A stretch of 64,000 nucleotides of DNA from Cardinalis cardinalis. Its lineage: Eukaryota; Chordata; Aves; Passeriformes; Cardinalidae. The notes under the pieces were generated by a model, which saw only the letters and a list, made by a program, of their open reading frames with translations, made no database searches and was not told where the DNA came from. Of this stretch, positions 13,718 to 27,400 are shown piece by piece (positions within the stretch are counted from its first letter, which is position 1; each line of letters starts with the position of its first letter). The DNA lies in assembly GCA_014549065.1 (NCBI GenBank), contig JACDOX010000033.1:5038764-5102763 (forward strand). Reading direction: 5' to 3'. The position numbers and the translations under genes were made by a program.

Positions 13718-15526
13718 ATTTCCTTTTGCATGCTGGCTTTAAACCAACATAAATCTCAAACATCAGTCCCAACTGTACCTGCTACAGAAAACTGGTGAAT
13801 TAAAATAACCCCTAAGTTGTCAATACCAAAAGGTCCTGAAATTTCCCCCAAAGCAATTTATTGGCAGACTCTAGACAGGCTGATTGTAGCCTGGCTGATT
13901 TCCCTTGTCTGCTCTTGTCTCTGTCACCATAGGTTCCTCATTAGAAATAAAATGGGGAGATACAAACATGAAAATGATGTATTTACTGAAGGATTCTCAA
14001 ATTGCATTATTGTATTCTCCAGTAACATAGATTCCTACAGGTCAGAAAATGCTTATCTTTTTAATCCCACAGAAGAAGCCTGGTTACCTCATAGACTATT
14101 CTTCTGGTTTTATGTATATATTTCTACTATTTTCCCCCAAGTTTTCCCATAATCAAGCCTCTGGGTATATTTCTAAAACATCACTAAAATCCATAGCATG
14201 CTAGCAGAAACCAATAGAGCAAATAAATCAAGAAATCCTAACTTTTACAGCTGGTATTTAATATAGAACAAAGAAATTTTAATGCNTTCCTCAACTGTTC
14301 TAACCAAACAGCTAACGCAAAGGAAAGGAATATGCTTTCATTTTAAAAATCCTCCTTTCATTGAATTTATTTTCTATGCCTCAGTCAGNACCAGGGAAAT
14401 GCTACTACCTGAAGAGGAGAGATGTCTGTGTAAAGATAAGCTTATAGAGCTCTATAGCTGATCCCATCCAATTTCCACTGGGAGCTGCTAGATTTGGAGA
14501 CATCCTCTTCTTTGTATTTAGTTGCATTTTTTAATAATTTTCAAGGAAGGGAACTTAAGCTCTTGCACTAANATTTGTTTTACCAAACAAATCACTTAAG
14601 CTCCTTGGGCAATGCATGTGTGAGTGACTCATGACTTCTCACCAGAGATTCATTACAAAGCTGGACAGCTGCCTTACATGAGACAGAGTATCAGATGGAT
14701 GGGGGACTTCTCCCACCAAGCCATATGGGAGATGCACAGTAGGTTGGTGAATAAAATCAGAAGTATCTATTTTTTATGCGATACTTGTAAAAATCAGATG
14801 CAGATCTACCCTTGATCATCTTATGTTTATCCAAATATCCATCCAGGGCCAACTGTGTCACACACATGGCAATACCAATAAGCCACGATGGCATTGATTC
14901 GGATTTGTGAAGAACAAACTGAAGTTTGTGAAGGACTTGCTGGAAATCTGAAAGGTCATTCTAAATTAAAGTTTCAAAACATAAGACGACCCAGAGGAAA
15001 TGAACTGTGAAAANTGTGAACTGGCACGATCTTGTATTCACCTCTCTCTTGGCACTGAAAATGAATCAAAAGCCATCCTCAAAAAAAATGTTTCCATTTT
15101 CCTCTACTATCTCTAAACAGAGATTACCACAGGAAGAGCCACATACTCACATTTCACAAAAAACCTCAATGCTGTTACATGACAACTACCCTGCTATTTG
15201 AAAACACACATATTACAATACAAACTCGCCAAAAATATGTGGATTTCTTCTGAATGAGAAAAGCNGCATAGAGAGAACTCACTATTTTGCCAAGCAAATA
15301 TTTGTTTATTTGACTGCTTTATCTGTTGTAGAACAGAAACACAGTCTCATCATGTATCTGTCTTTAGAGAATCCAATTTAGCAAAACTCATCATCTCAGA
15401 TGACTGAGCGTGGCTGTTGTGACCTGGACAGCTCAGTTGGCAATGAATGTTTATTTAGATTTATAACAAAAAAATACAGACAAGCAAGAGTCAAGGACAC
15501 CAGGTAATGTACCCACAAACAAAAAT

Positions 15527-15708
15527 GCAGAAAAATATAGCAGGAAGTTCTGCAATTTTATATATGCAAATGTATATGTATCTATGTATATCCAATATAC
15601 ATTTGGACAAGACAGACAATACGTATACATACAGATGGCACATTTATTGGGCATATATATGTATGTGTGCATACAAAGCTGCAGAATTTCCTGCTGTATT
15701 TTTCTTCA
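15527..15708. repeat. Long imperfect inverted repeat in a TA/TG-rich stretch
   Basis: The left arm at about 15528-15568 (gcagaaaaatatagcagg, aagttctgca, ttttatatatgca) is the near reverse complement of the right arm at about 15668-15705 (tgcatacaaagctgcag, aatttcctgctgtattttt). The core 28 bases have only three mismatches. A smaller perfect 10-bp inverted pair (aaatgtatat / atatacattt) lies inside the loop. Open frames here on both strands follow from the low-complexity sequence. Confidence 0.8.
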
Positions 15709-18040
15709 ATATGTATATTGCCAATATGTGTGTGTACACGTACTCACACATCTATGCATGGGACTACAGAGACATATATAGAGAATGTAATTAAACCCTG
15801 TAACTAACTGAGAAAAAGAATCTAGCCAAGTCTGCTTTTTTCCTTCAAAAACCCATGTCNGTTCAAGTGCTCTTGTGGAGAACCTTGCTCTCCAATATGA
15901 CTTGAATATTCATAAAATGGAGATTGCTAATTATATAGCAGGATGTGGGTCCGTATGGAAAATGGTTATGTCCTTAATTTCTAAAAAACAAGACTCATTC
16001 AAGGAACAACTAGAACTCATTCACTAAGCACTCTACTACCTGGGAGTTTTGTATCTCATCCCCTTATCTTTCACAATGCTTCTGCTATGCTGGGCAAATT
16101 TCCCCAAACTCAAATTGTAAAGACTTGAGGGCACTGGGCTTATTCTTCAAACAAATACTACATTATAGTTATTGAAGCTTCTCTGAAATTTCACTTCCAC
16201 TTCACTGAGTGGAGAAAGCAGATGTAATGATACAAGTTTTCTCCCTTCCCTTTCACAGAGTGTGCTTTGTGTACATTCTCTGGGACAGCAATCTGCTAAG
16301 AAACACTGCCTCTTGGCAATTTTTTAGCAATCAGACTGGCCAATAACAATATAGTGTTTTAGCATGAATAGACAAGCTTGACAGAAAGATATATCAGCTG
16401 TTCAGCCCACGCTGCTGTACAAATGAGAAAATGACTGGAATATTAATTGCCTTTAAACAGAAGTAATTACGCATTTTTGTAAGACTACTAGCAGGCAGAA
16501 AAAGATAGCTAGAATAGAGTATTATGAAAAATGTTTCATTTTTCTGGCTTTAACTCTGCATTTGAGGACAAAAGACCAAATCCACTTCTTAGATGTCTCT
16601 TCTTCCTTTCCTTGCTGAATGGTATCTTACAGCTTTTACTTTGCAATGCGAATGTGGAAAAGGGAATGGATTTGATGCTTAACTACTGGAATCCCAATTT
16701 CAATTTTTCTATTTTATATCTTCTGTTTGGGATTTGTTAGGCTCTGCCAGTTTTGAAGAAAATGACATGCTGAATTTTTTTCAGACAAAATGTTTTTGAA
16801 AGATTCATGCACATATCAATTCATGCACATCCTAGAAACATCTAAGACCCTATCTCCTTGAATTCATCTGCTTGAACAACAGTACATGGGTTTGAAGCTA
16901 CTTAGGCAATACATTTAAATAAAGCTTAGCTGCACAATTACATTGTGAAAAAGTCAGTATTTTGATATTCCACATAAATTTATTCACAAACCACATTCCA
17001 ATATTTATAAGCATTCTAAAATGTAGGATTTGCATTACATTTTCTATTCATTTGCTCACCTTATATTTTCAGTATTCTAAATAGACATGCAGTAAACTTT
17101 TTCTGAAGAAAAGTTAATGTATGCTGCTCAACTGGGCTACTGTCTATTTCAAAAGAAGCAGAATATAGTTGGTTAGAATAACAGGATTTGCCTATCATCT
17201 ACCAAAAGGCATTTTTTACTGCACCACATCAACAGAACTAGAAAGGAAAGCAAAAAGTTTATGCCACGGTATAACAGAGTTGTTTCATTACAGTTACCTG
17301 GCTGTCATTTTAGCATCATTTCATGTCAGCTGAGTGGCTCCCTTCAGCAAACAATCTATCCAGTGAAAAAGAGGAGATACTCCCAGCCTATCCCTTCTTT
17401 GATATCTTAGTTTCACAAGTGATGCTGAATGGAAACCTTTTCTGACCATATTTCTAAGAGGATTGCTCTCAAGAATGAAGTGTTTGTTGGCACAGCATCA
17501 CTGCAATGCATGTCTGCCTTATTCACTGTGATTTATGATTTGTCATGCTGGTTTAATTGCAGAAATCTTGAACACTGCTCCCTCCCAAGACTAATTTCGA
17601 AAAGCTATGAATCATCTGATATGATATTGTTCTTTGTAAGTGTAATTCTATCCATCTATTTGCCTGTAGAATTAATTCACATGCTTGCCTTTTATTTTAT
17701 CAGCAGCACCAAATAGAAAATAATTGTACAGATTTATAAATCTTACCAAATAGGTAGATGTGCTAATATAGATACAATTTGACAGCTTTCTTAAGGTTAC
17801 ACAATGTCTTTCTTTCCTAAGATGGAAGTGCTGCAAGTATATGTTGAATCTTATCTGGTCCAAGCACACCACTGCTCTTAGAAACTTCAGTATTGGCAGG
17901 AAAATCCCCAGAAGAAAATGATTTTTAGACTACTAAAACAAATAGTTCTGCTACAGGGAAGGGTTTTGGTTCTGTAAAATTAAGTTTGACAACAAGAACA
18001 GACTGTTAAGGTCCCACTCTTTTGTTAGGCTAGAACATAC

Positions 18041-18209
18041 CTGGCATGCTGATGGATGACTGTGATTGAGGTCCCACTGGGAAGATACTATGTCAACAGA
18101 CTTTTCAGCCATATTAAGCAAATTCATCCAGCCTTGGAAAAGAGACAAATGGGATGGTGCACTGTCTGAATAGTTGATCCCTTCAGGAATATTTTCCACG
18201 AGAGCAACC
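18041..18209 (-). CDS. PLD5: PLD5 internal coding exon B: start of lumenal PLD-like domain
   Basis: This 169-bp exon (one base plus 56 codons) encodes the start of the lumenal phospholipase-D-like domain of PLD5. It contains the family hallmark VENIPEG near its start, followed by the blocks LFQGWMNLLNMA and KSVDIVSSQWDL. PLD3 and PLD4 have the corresponding VESIPEG-type and SLDIASFYW-type segments. Two N-glycosylation sequons are visible: NYS at exon residue 12 and NHS at exon residue 48, as expected for a lumenal domain. The acceptor is a pyrimidine tract ending ctattctcag (AG at 18210-18211) and the donor is gtatgttc immediately below 18041, after CAG. The upstream junction is phase 2 and the downstream junction phase 0, which fits both neighbouring exons. 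The reading frame runs past the donor into intron, so the open frame is longer than the exon. A complete solo LTR in the opposite orientation lies 431 bp upstream in the intron. Confidence 0.96.
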
Positions 18210-18640
18210 CTGAGAATAGATAAGGAAAAAATAACCACTTAACAAAAGCACTTTTCTTTATTAGAAGGCTCCAAATTGTAAAGAACTTCAGATTTTGGGC
18301 CTGGGGTTCAACATCTGCTCCCAGAGGCTCTCAGCAGTTTACCACCCTGTATCTCTCTCTGAAGCATCTGACTGTCATGCTCCACACTCCCCAGAACAAT
18401 GAAATGGAGAAGTGACCTACTGTGAATGCAGCAAAGCCAATCAAGCTTTCAAAGCTCTGCAAAATTAGCTTACACAGGGAAGAGGTTATTTCTTACAACA
18501 CAGTAAGTGGGAACCAGTCCTTAAGGTGAGCATAGGAAGAATGAAACAATCTCCTTTTGCTTTGCCACTCTTCTGCCAGACCTGGCATTCTCTTAGGTCT
18601 GCTTTTACAGCTGACGTTTTATTACATGTACATCTCTAAA

Positions 18641-19253
18641 TGTGAAAAATGTATGTATTTTATGATTGGCTTTTCACGAATATTAAAATGAATATTATAT
18701 GTGTTGTGTTAGAAAGTAATGNTGTATTAATTCTCTTAAGTACTGTGTTAAATATAGTTTTATGTTATAAAAGCTGTTAAAATAGAAACGANGCTATGTA
18801 GGATACTTTTTTTAAAGAAAGGACTCGCAGTGAGATAGCAGCCACAGGACACCTAAATCTTTCAGAGGAAAAGAATTCATTGCCCTCTTATCAGAAGAAA
18901 CGAACTTCTTCCCGAATCAAAGGCGCTGTTAGGATTCAGAGGAAGAAGGTGACGATGACCAGACGGAATCCTGTGTTTGAATGGAATTTATGCATCATAT
19001 ATGAAGTGTATGAATATGCAACAGGCTATTGTTCTTAAGGGTTAATCCTTTGTTAACAGGTGCCCTTTTTCAGGCTTGTGCTGCCCAAAAAAAGGTACCC
19101 GGATGTCCATAACTCTTTGTCTTTATTGTCTCATATTGTCCTAATTCAATTTGTCCAAATTATTATTACTCTAATTGTATTACTATTTTTATAACCATTT
19201 TATTACTATTAAACTTTTAAAATTTTACAAACAAGTGATTGGCGTTTTTCACA
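18641..19253 (+). mobile_element. Complete solo LTR of an avian endogenous retrovirus
   Basis: This 613-bp element starts TGTGAAAAATG and ends GGCGTTTTTCACA, giving a perfect 9-bp terminal inverted repeat with TG...CA ends. It is flanked by a perfect 5-bp target duplication, CTAAA, at 18636-18640 and 19254-19258. A TATAAAA box lies at 18766-18772 and an ATTAAA poly(A)-like signal at 19208-19213, which fixes the orientation as plus, antisense to PLD5. The body resembles an LTR family I know to be abundant in songbird genomes; I do not assign a database name. No retroviral internal sequence flanks it, so it is a solo LTR left by recombination. The 5-bp duplication fits a class III or ERVL-like integrase better than the 4 bp of gamma-type or 6 bp of beta-type elements, but that is inference. 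It sits 431 bp upstream of exon B. Confidence 0.9.
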
Positions 19254-21885
19254 CTAAATATGGATTCTCCCTTTCCAACTGCTCTAAGCTACCCAATTTT
19301 TCTACTTTTGTTTACCTGTGTAAGGCTCTAACTGGGACCCAGTGGTTAAAAAAAGAATTATGACCTTTTAGTTTCTTGCTCTTTTTGGAAAGCTCTTTGA
19401 TCTTACTTTCTACAGTATTCAAAACATTTTCAAATTAGAATACACAAATTCATATGGATATAATCACATCCAGGAAGTCAAACAAGCATTGTAGCAAACA
19501 GCTCAAAACATGCTCCTCTGCTTCAGGAGAATGAAATGATGTGTTTCATTCAGCACCTCACTGCTAGATTTCCTTAAACTGTAGCAGGTAAAGCTTCTTT
19601 CNACACTCAGTAGAGGAATTTTAAAATTAAATAAAGTCAAGCAAGTTCTTCAATTCTGTCTTTAGGTAAAGAGAATAAATTTTCATATAAATGCCTCCAA
19701 CATCTGCCACTTCTACTGTGAATGATACAAACCAGATGTAGGAAAGCTGTAATAGGAACTCAGAGAACACTCCTCTCTTATATACAAGTACATCAAGCAT
19801 TTCCACACTGGTTTTGTACTTGTCAATAGTGTTAATTATCAACTCCAGTAATATGAATATAATTTGTAAACTTTAAGTAAATCATTATTACAAAATTCCA
19901 GGGTAAAAGAGACTTGTACATGTTTTGACTCTCAGATTAGTGCAGTATTTACTATTAATTCAGTTCATCCTAGAGGGTTCACATGGAAACTTTTAGAGCT
20001 ATTTCAGAATATCAAGCACGTTTGTAAAGTGAACTCNTTAAAAGACTGAAGATTGGTACTCTTAAGCAAGGTTAAGAAAACCCAGCAAGAATTGTGATAA
20101 AGTAAACCCATGGTTATTATCACACTCAATTTCCTGGCCTGTCAAAAAATCCCACCACCCAAACCAGAACAGGCACAGCTTCTCCTGTATGTTCTCTTAT
20201 TCCTCCAAATCTGTCAAACAACGTAGGTATCACTAAGCTGCAATCACCAATGACACTCTCCACAACTTATTTCGAACACACGATTCTATTTATTAACATT
20301 TAACTTAGCTACATTGCAGTAATGGAGTTGGAAATCAGCAAATTATCTTTAAAAAGTTAAAAATATAACTAGATTTTTCAATGTCTTTAAAGTATATTTT
20401 ATTCTAAAACATTCTAACATTCTACCTACCTTATTTACAAACTTTCTGAAATAACTGGTGCTCTAAAAATTGAGTGCCCTTTTAAAAACAATTAAAAATA
20501 AGCTATTTTACTCTAACACTCAGAGGTTTAGGCTTACTTTTGCCAATAATCCTGTTACAGGACTTCATTAAACTTTGGTTAGATCCCTTGAAAGCCTGGC
20601 TTGTTCTTTTTCAATAGTTAGAATTACAAACCATATTGCAGCTCTTAGCATGCCCATGTTTCCAAAACTTTTTAATGGAGAGCTGTAGGACTGCCACCTT
20701 TAAAGAGCGAGAAATTGAAGCTGAGACTACAAGGACATAATACCCTCATAATCCAGTTGCAAAGATCAGAAATTAATGCACTTCTTTCTNAAATCTTCCA
20801 TCCCCAACTCAATCACACCTAGATACATTAAACAGTTATTCTGAATATNCTTCAAATACATTCTTAATACCAAATAATTTTTCAAAAATAAAATAATGTC
20901 AAATGCAGTTCTGATTTAGCTAGAATTTAAAAGTGCGCATCACTCCCTTGAACAAGTAGTGACCAAAATTTCCCAACATTAGAATATTGCCTGACATACA
21001 CAATGTTTTCTAGTGGAACCCATGCAAATCAATTACACAGGAGCCCACAACAAAACTGATAGGACTGAATCACAGTCACTTCCAGTGGTTTTAAGCAGTG
21101 TTTCCTATAGGCTGTACTGAACTTGCGTNTCCCTGGAAAATATAGCTTAACTTCCACTTCTCCTGTCTCTTTCTCTGGCAAGTTGAGAGCTGCCAAAAAC
21201 CTAACCCTGCCCTAGAAGGGCTAAGACGACCTGGAGGTCATGTCTTTGTCAAAGGAGGGCCAATGCCAGCAGGTTAATTAGGACACTACCAGTCAGGTTT
21301 TTGCACATTTCCAATATCTCCAAACCCAAAACTCATCATATTTGAGATGACAGACCTGACCCAGCCAAACACATACTGTTTATTTCTGACTTCACATTAT
21401 TTAGGTGTGCATTAAGCTATAGTGCAGGAAGAGTTGTGGGTCACCGCTGTTCACATACATTTTGTTACAGATATCATCAAGATATTCACAGAAGTTTGGC
21501 TCTTCCTCATTTGTCATGGGTTAAAACTTTTTACTTTTTCAAAGAAAGTAGCAAGGAAAATTTACTGGGCAATAAGGGATTCAATTCCTCCTAAAAGGGC
21601 CCTTGCCAAGGACAAGGTGCCTCTTGGCAAGGAAATTTGTCCTGACTATTGGAATAAACTTGCTCTTCACTGGGAGAACATCGCCCAGCTTCTAAATCTG
21701 CGTAGCANTCACCAGGCTGTGGGACCAGCACTAAATAACACAAATGACTGCACAGCTTCTGCCATTGTATAATTTGGGTTTGGCTGTCCATTAGAAGCCA
21801 AATGCATTCCAGTTANCAAAACTGTTATTCAGAACAGACACTATCTATTAATATTTTTCCTACTCTTCACTTTTACCAAATAGCA

Positions 21886-22053
21886 AGTGCAGGGAAGTGG
21901 TCACAGCACCAAGCCTGAGCCCAAGAAGGATTTGGACAATGTTCTCAGGAACATGATCATGACGTGATTCTTGGGCTGTCCTGTGCAGGGCTAGGAACCG
22001 GACTCAATGATCCTGATGGGGCCTTTCCAACTCATCACACTCTGTGATTCNAG
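21886..22053 (+). mobile_element. CR1 LINE 3' end fragment
   Basis: This 3'-terminal CR1 piece has the diagnostic series gggaagtggtcacagcacc, aagcctgagc, aggatttggacaatgttctc, gggctgtcctgtgcagggc, actcaatgatcctgatggg and cctttccaactcatcaca. It closes with the tgtgattc tail at the right. It is read on the plus strand, 5' truncated and only modestly diverged. Confidence 0.95.
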
Positions 22054-24420
22054 ATTAGCAAAAATGAAAGNAAAAAAAAAGACATTTTATCTAGCTAGGG
22101 CACTAGTTAAAATATTGTTTTCAGAGTGTAGATTTCTCTTTAATAATGAATTCATTCTGCCATAAAATTCCAATGTTAAAACCCAATACCAAGCTCAGAA
22201 GTAATACAAAAAGCCAAGCAGCAAGTTTTTATACTAAGTGATTTTGCCTTTATAATATTCCCTTTTTGTTTGGCACAATAGCAAAGTTCCAGTGCTTAGT
22301 CAAGATGAGTTTCAGTAAAACTTCTGTGCAAAAAATTGAGTTTGAAAGTCCCAATTCCATCAATAAAAGCTAAATTCAGCTTTCATTTTTGTTCCAATAT
22401 GACCCACAAAGAGGTTCTTCAAATACGGTATTACAAAAGCTTCCAGGAGAGAAGGTCACTCACAGACCTTGAGGAAAGTTAGACATAGTGACATAATTTA
22501 TTCTGCAAAAATGGCATATTAACAAAGCAAAACACAAATGTACCAAGGTGATTAAAACAGGTTTTTCCTATCCTCAAAATCATTAGCAGATAACCTTATA
22601 CCTTTTGAATGAAGATTTCCTTCCCCTCTCTGATNCCCTGGTGCTCTATTTCATCTGACAATGCCAACATAGGCTCGTGTCTTCAGTTTTACAGCTGAAT
22701 ATCCTCAAAACTACCTTACACAGACTGAGAAAGTAATGTTACACAATTTCTGTGAAGTTGGACAGAGAGACAAGGGTCAGAGTGAGATCCAAGCTCCTCT
22801 CAGCTTACAGAAATGGGGTAACAGAATGGTATTTAATGCCTACCACAGNACAGACCATGACCTCAATAATAAGACTCTTCTGAGCTCAGCTATGGCTTGC
22901 ATTTAGCAATTCCAAGTGAATTCTATACTTGGTTAAGGATTCTTGTTCATCTTTGACAGTTCTTTGGTCAGAAAGCAAGGTTTGTTTCTGGTGTCACACC
23001 AATTTGCTCCTCAGAAGGAAACAGGGGTTCTTAATTAAGCACATGGGTTAATTAAAGTAGAGAGGGCTAGGACAGTGAAAATAGACATATGCTATACGTC
23101 TGTCTCTTGAAAAAATCTGGGGCTATTCANAGAAATTTATAGCTCTGTCAGAAAATTTAGCTCTGAAAATTCACTAGTATAAAAGGAATATTTTTTTATG
23201 GTTCACACCATATTAAAACAACAAACTCTGGAACANTATTCACTCTGGTTTATCTCAATCCACAGCCATCCACTAAAGAAAACCCAGGTCATATGCACTT
23301 AAGCATCTCTACATCATCTGAATTTATTCACCATTAAAGGGAAGAAACTTAGTAAGAAAACACTGCAATGATTTGTATGAGGCAATAAAGAAACAAAAGA
23401 TGAAAAAAGGCTTTGACATAAGGCTGCTCTATTTCAGACAAGGGAGACAAAAAAAAAGAAGAGAAGATTATTGAGAAAGGTATGTGAGTTCTGCCCCTAC
23501 ACTATAGTTCTATTTAAAGATACCCTCTTGTGACCCCTTTTTCTTTCTTTCTTAACCCAGAAGCCCTGGAATCACCATCCCCTGATCTGAAGGACCACAT
23601 CTACTCACAGAGTTTCAGTTACACTTATAACACCAGAATCTTAATGTTTATTAAACCTACCATCTTTCTCTTTTTCAATTAAAGCTTTCACCATTTCTCT
23701 TTTAAACCCTCCACATCCTTCTTCATTACATCCCTTCTACCACTCTTCCCCCTCAGATCTAATCATTAGCTGTCATGCTGGCCAAGAGCACCTTCTCTTC
23801 AGTTCTCAANTGAACCACAACTCCAGCTCTTGATTCTGAAAGAGATTAAGAAATGCCCTTCTAGACAGAGTACAGCTACAATTTCAAAAACATGCAAAAC
23901 AAACACTGTTTTCTGGGTTCACAGAGAAAATATTAAAAAAAAAAATAGGGAGAGTATAGCACAACTGTATTTGGATACTCTACTTAAAGACAGTGGTAAT
24001 GATTTGGAAGATCAAGCACAGTAAGTCTGCTTTGAGATCAGAACTGAAGCATAAAGGTATCCAGTATATTTGGATAATTACATGGNATATCCAGTAAAGT
24101 AAAATCAAACTGTGCATTGCATGTAATATTTGCTTTGTAATTAATTACATCTAATTCTTCCAGTATGGGAAGTTANAAAATGTGCTATCAGATACTTATG
24201 CTATGAATTTCAATTTTAAATAAAACAGGTTTGACCCATTATAAGGAATTCAAGACAGAACACCAGAGCTAAAAGTGAAATGCAAAGCAGCTAAGATAGA
24301 ATTTACAATGGGCTGTGAGCTCAAGCTCAGTACTCAAAAGCACCTGGACTTTTAGCAAATGAGAACACATTATAAGTTCTGTAACAGTCCTCCAACACTG
24401 ACAGTCTCAACCTGTGAGGC

Positions 24421-24462
24421 ATGTGTGTGTCTGTGTGTTTGTATGCATTTGTATGTGTGCAA
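24421..24462. repeat. Degenerate (TG)n microsatellite
   Basis: An interrupted tgtg run (atgtgtgtgtctgtgtgttt and onward) that fades into atgcatttgtatgtgtgc. Confidence 0.85.
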
Positions 24463-27400
24463 GTGCCTGGGTAAATGCACACTATAAAAACTCTTTGATG
24501 GCATTTACTTGTCTGCTTTTTGAATTTTAGTCATGAAGACCTTGATGTCCAGAGACAAAATCCTGGGATGATGAATGCTTGGTTCAAAATTTTCCTTTGA
24601 ATTAGATCTGCGGTNAAGGAGGATAAATTCAGGTTTATGATATTACATTAAGTATATTTTTCTGCAGACATGCAAGGTACAAAGTCTCATTTGAACACTT
24701 CCAAGTATGCAGTAGAGCAGACTAGAATGATGTTTAAAATGAAAGGCTGTGCTGCCTCAAGCCAAAGAGGGCACACTGCTCCTGGGTTTCTGCTCTCCGT
24801 CACAGGAGCCAGTCAGTGACTCCTCACTCACACTGCTCACGTGGGCTAGCACGGCACCAGGGCACCCTGACATAAGAAAGGGTCCCAGCACCTTACACCA
24901 CAAAAGTGACTGGACTCAGAAGACATAGGCTTGATCCTTTTAAACATACAGCTGCAGAAAGTGGCTGTGGCACAAGAGTGAGAATAAAAAGCCCTGCCAA
25001 CTTCAAGNATTCACTGAAGTCCAGCCTTAATCACATCAGTTAATTCCTGTAATTAGAANTTATACCTTTCCCCTTTTACAGCTGCCTTTTCTTTGCACTT
25101 AGCTTCTTTTTTTCTCACTGGTCCACAGAAGAAATTGAAGTATGGTAACTATATTTCAAAACATATTTTAACTTCTCACCACTTAGGCCTTTTTATATTG
25201 TTTGTAATCAACTTGAAGATCACTCTGTTACTGCTGTGCCCACATAATTGTTTTTGCGCCCACTCATCACGATGTCTGGAAGACAAATACAGCATGTGAA
25301 CACGCACAGCACATCCATTAATCCTGGCAGATTTTATGTCCTGCATTCTTGGTTGGTACAATATAGAAAATAAGATCTTCAGTCAGCACTTATGTCAGTG
25401 GAACAATATTGGTTTTTACCACTTAAAGATTAGATTCAATTCTGTAGCTCTATAGAACAAATAACTAGAAGCACTCCTGGAATACCTCGTCTCTTTGGAT
25501 TGTCCCATGGATGTGCAAAAAGGATGATACCCTCCCTCTGACACCATCATCTTCAGAAGAATGCACCAACATTAAGTCCTGTGATGAATAACACAGTAGC
25601 TGTGTTGTAACACACCATAAGNACAAAAGTTTTAAAAGAAAGATCCACTGTACAAATTCACCAGTCATCTAAGGTTTAAACCTGTGAATGATTTCTAATT
25701 AAACACATTTTAGGTGATAAAATGAAGTTTTCACAGTTGCATTTCAGATGCAGCTTTCAGTTCTCAAAAGCAAAACTGCATGCAAAAGAGGGAAAGAATT
25801 GACCAGATGTTTCACAATGTCACTTCACCCTACTGGGGACAGTATTTCCCTGGAGTCAAAGCAAATCTGAACCTTAGCTGGAAATTCAATCTAGCCTGCC
25901 AAAATCATTTTAACACTGGAACCAAGATAGAAGTCATATAAAGTATCAAATGAAAAAGGAGCACAAGAAAGAATGAATAGCAAACATTAAAGGCCTTCAT
26001 TTATTTTACTGACATGACTGATACTTGCCTCAGCTCAAAAAAACAAATAAATAAAGTACAATGAGCACAGAGCCTTAAGTAGCCTTAGGACTTTTCATAT
26101 GGTTTGTGCAGACTTAGGATTTCTTGAGAATTATGCAGAACAATCCACTCGATACTTATCTTTTTCCTACACTTTTACATATCCAGGTGCATACCAAAAT
26201 AATCCTTACCAACTGCCCTTTGCTCTCTAAATGTTGACACAAAGATGTTGAAATGCAATTGTTATTTCAATTGTATAAAACTATTTAGCATCATTAGGAC
26301 TCAATAAAAAAATCCATAGAAGAAGAAGAAAAAAATAGAATCTAATTGAAAGGGATTGACAAAATACATATAAAGACCCTTTTGGAATAAAATACTGTGT
26401 GGTTTTGCTTCAGGTTTCTAGGTCAGTTATGCCTGAACCATAGCATTAGCATTCCTGTATAAGAATACCTAAATAAATTAGACATTTTAAAATTATTTCA
26501 AAAGCAAATTAACTTATCTGATTCTTAAATAAATAAATCTGAGAACTAGTAATCACTAATAAGTATCAACAGCTGAGACTCTGAAATCTCTAACTGGGAC
26601 AATTATCATGATAAGAATGCAGAGAACGAATAAAGTCTTTAGTTTACTGAATTGACTTCTAATTTACTGAGAAGACTGGATGTAGAGTTTAATCTTTTAG
26701 ACTTCAGTCTGGCATTTCTCACCAATTCAGTAAAAGTTTTTTCACAGGTCCTGAAAATACAAATCTCAGAAAAATTTATCCTTTTATACCTTCTGTAACC
26801 ATTTATACATATACAGATCAAACAGATAAAGACCTAGTANGCCAGAACATATAAATATTTTATGGAATAATTATAAATATTGCATTGTTTATGACCTGGA
26901 TAGAATTTTTTTTACACCACCTAAGGAAAATTACATTATGAACCTGAGCAGCCAAGCCATCAAAACAGAAACAAGCATAGCTACATTTAATAAAGAGAAG
27001 TGTAAAAATAGAATAAAGCTAAAACCTATATAATCTATATAATAGAGATCTAGTGTTGATCTTAAATTTCAATTCTGTNTATAAACTAATGAAGAATAAC
27101 ATTACTTAATACCTGAAATTAACAACAGATTAANCACAGACTTAGTTAAGGCTGGTTTGACTGGAAAACCACTACACTATTCCAACGCTACGCTTTATTG
27201 TCCCAGCTTTCCCATCTTCATCTATGAGAATCAGTGCCTTATTCCATGAGGGAAGAATTCCTTGTTACAGTGATAACTAGTGCTGCAATAGTGACAACTA
27301 CATTTGAATTTCTAAGACACAGAANGGATTTCCATTTTAGGAAACATTCAGATGTTGCATCTAATAATTTAACTTCAGGTGAAATCTTGCAGGAACTGAT

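Larger units (their letters stand above)
9985..18040 (-). other. PLD5: PLD5 intron between exons B and C
   Basis: This intron of about 8.06 kb has canonical gtatgt...ttcccag borders read on the minus strand, and is phase 0. It contains a 59-bp-offset tandem duplication with a perfect hairpin at 13626-13717, and a TA/TG-rich stretch with a long imperfect inverted repeat at 15527-15708. I recognise no transposable element copy here. The region 11789-12208 is open in several frames on both strands but has no recognisable protein family. Confidence 0.85.

Noticed and set aside
15507..15794. Open frames on both strands rich in Tyr, Ile and Met
   Set aside because: They follow from the TA/TG-rich low-complexity sequence and its inverted repeat.
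21422..21772. 116-codon plus-strand frame just left of a CR1 3' end
   Set aside because: It does not resemble CR1 ORF2 or any family I know and ends before the CR1 homology begins.
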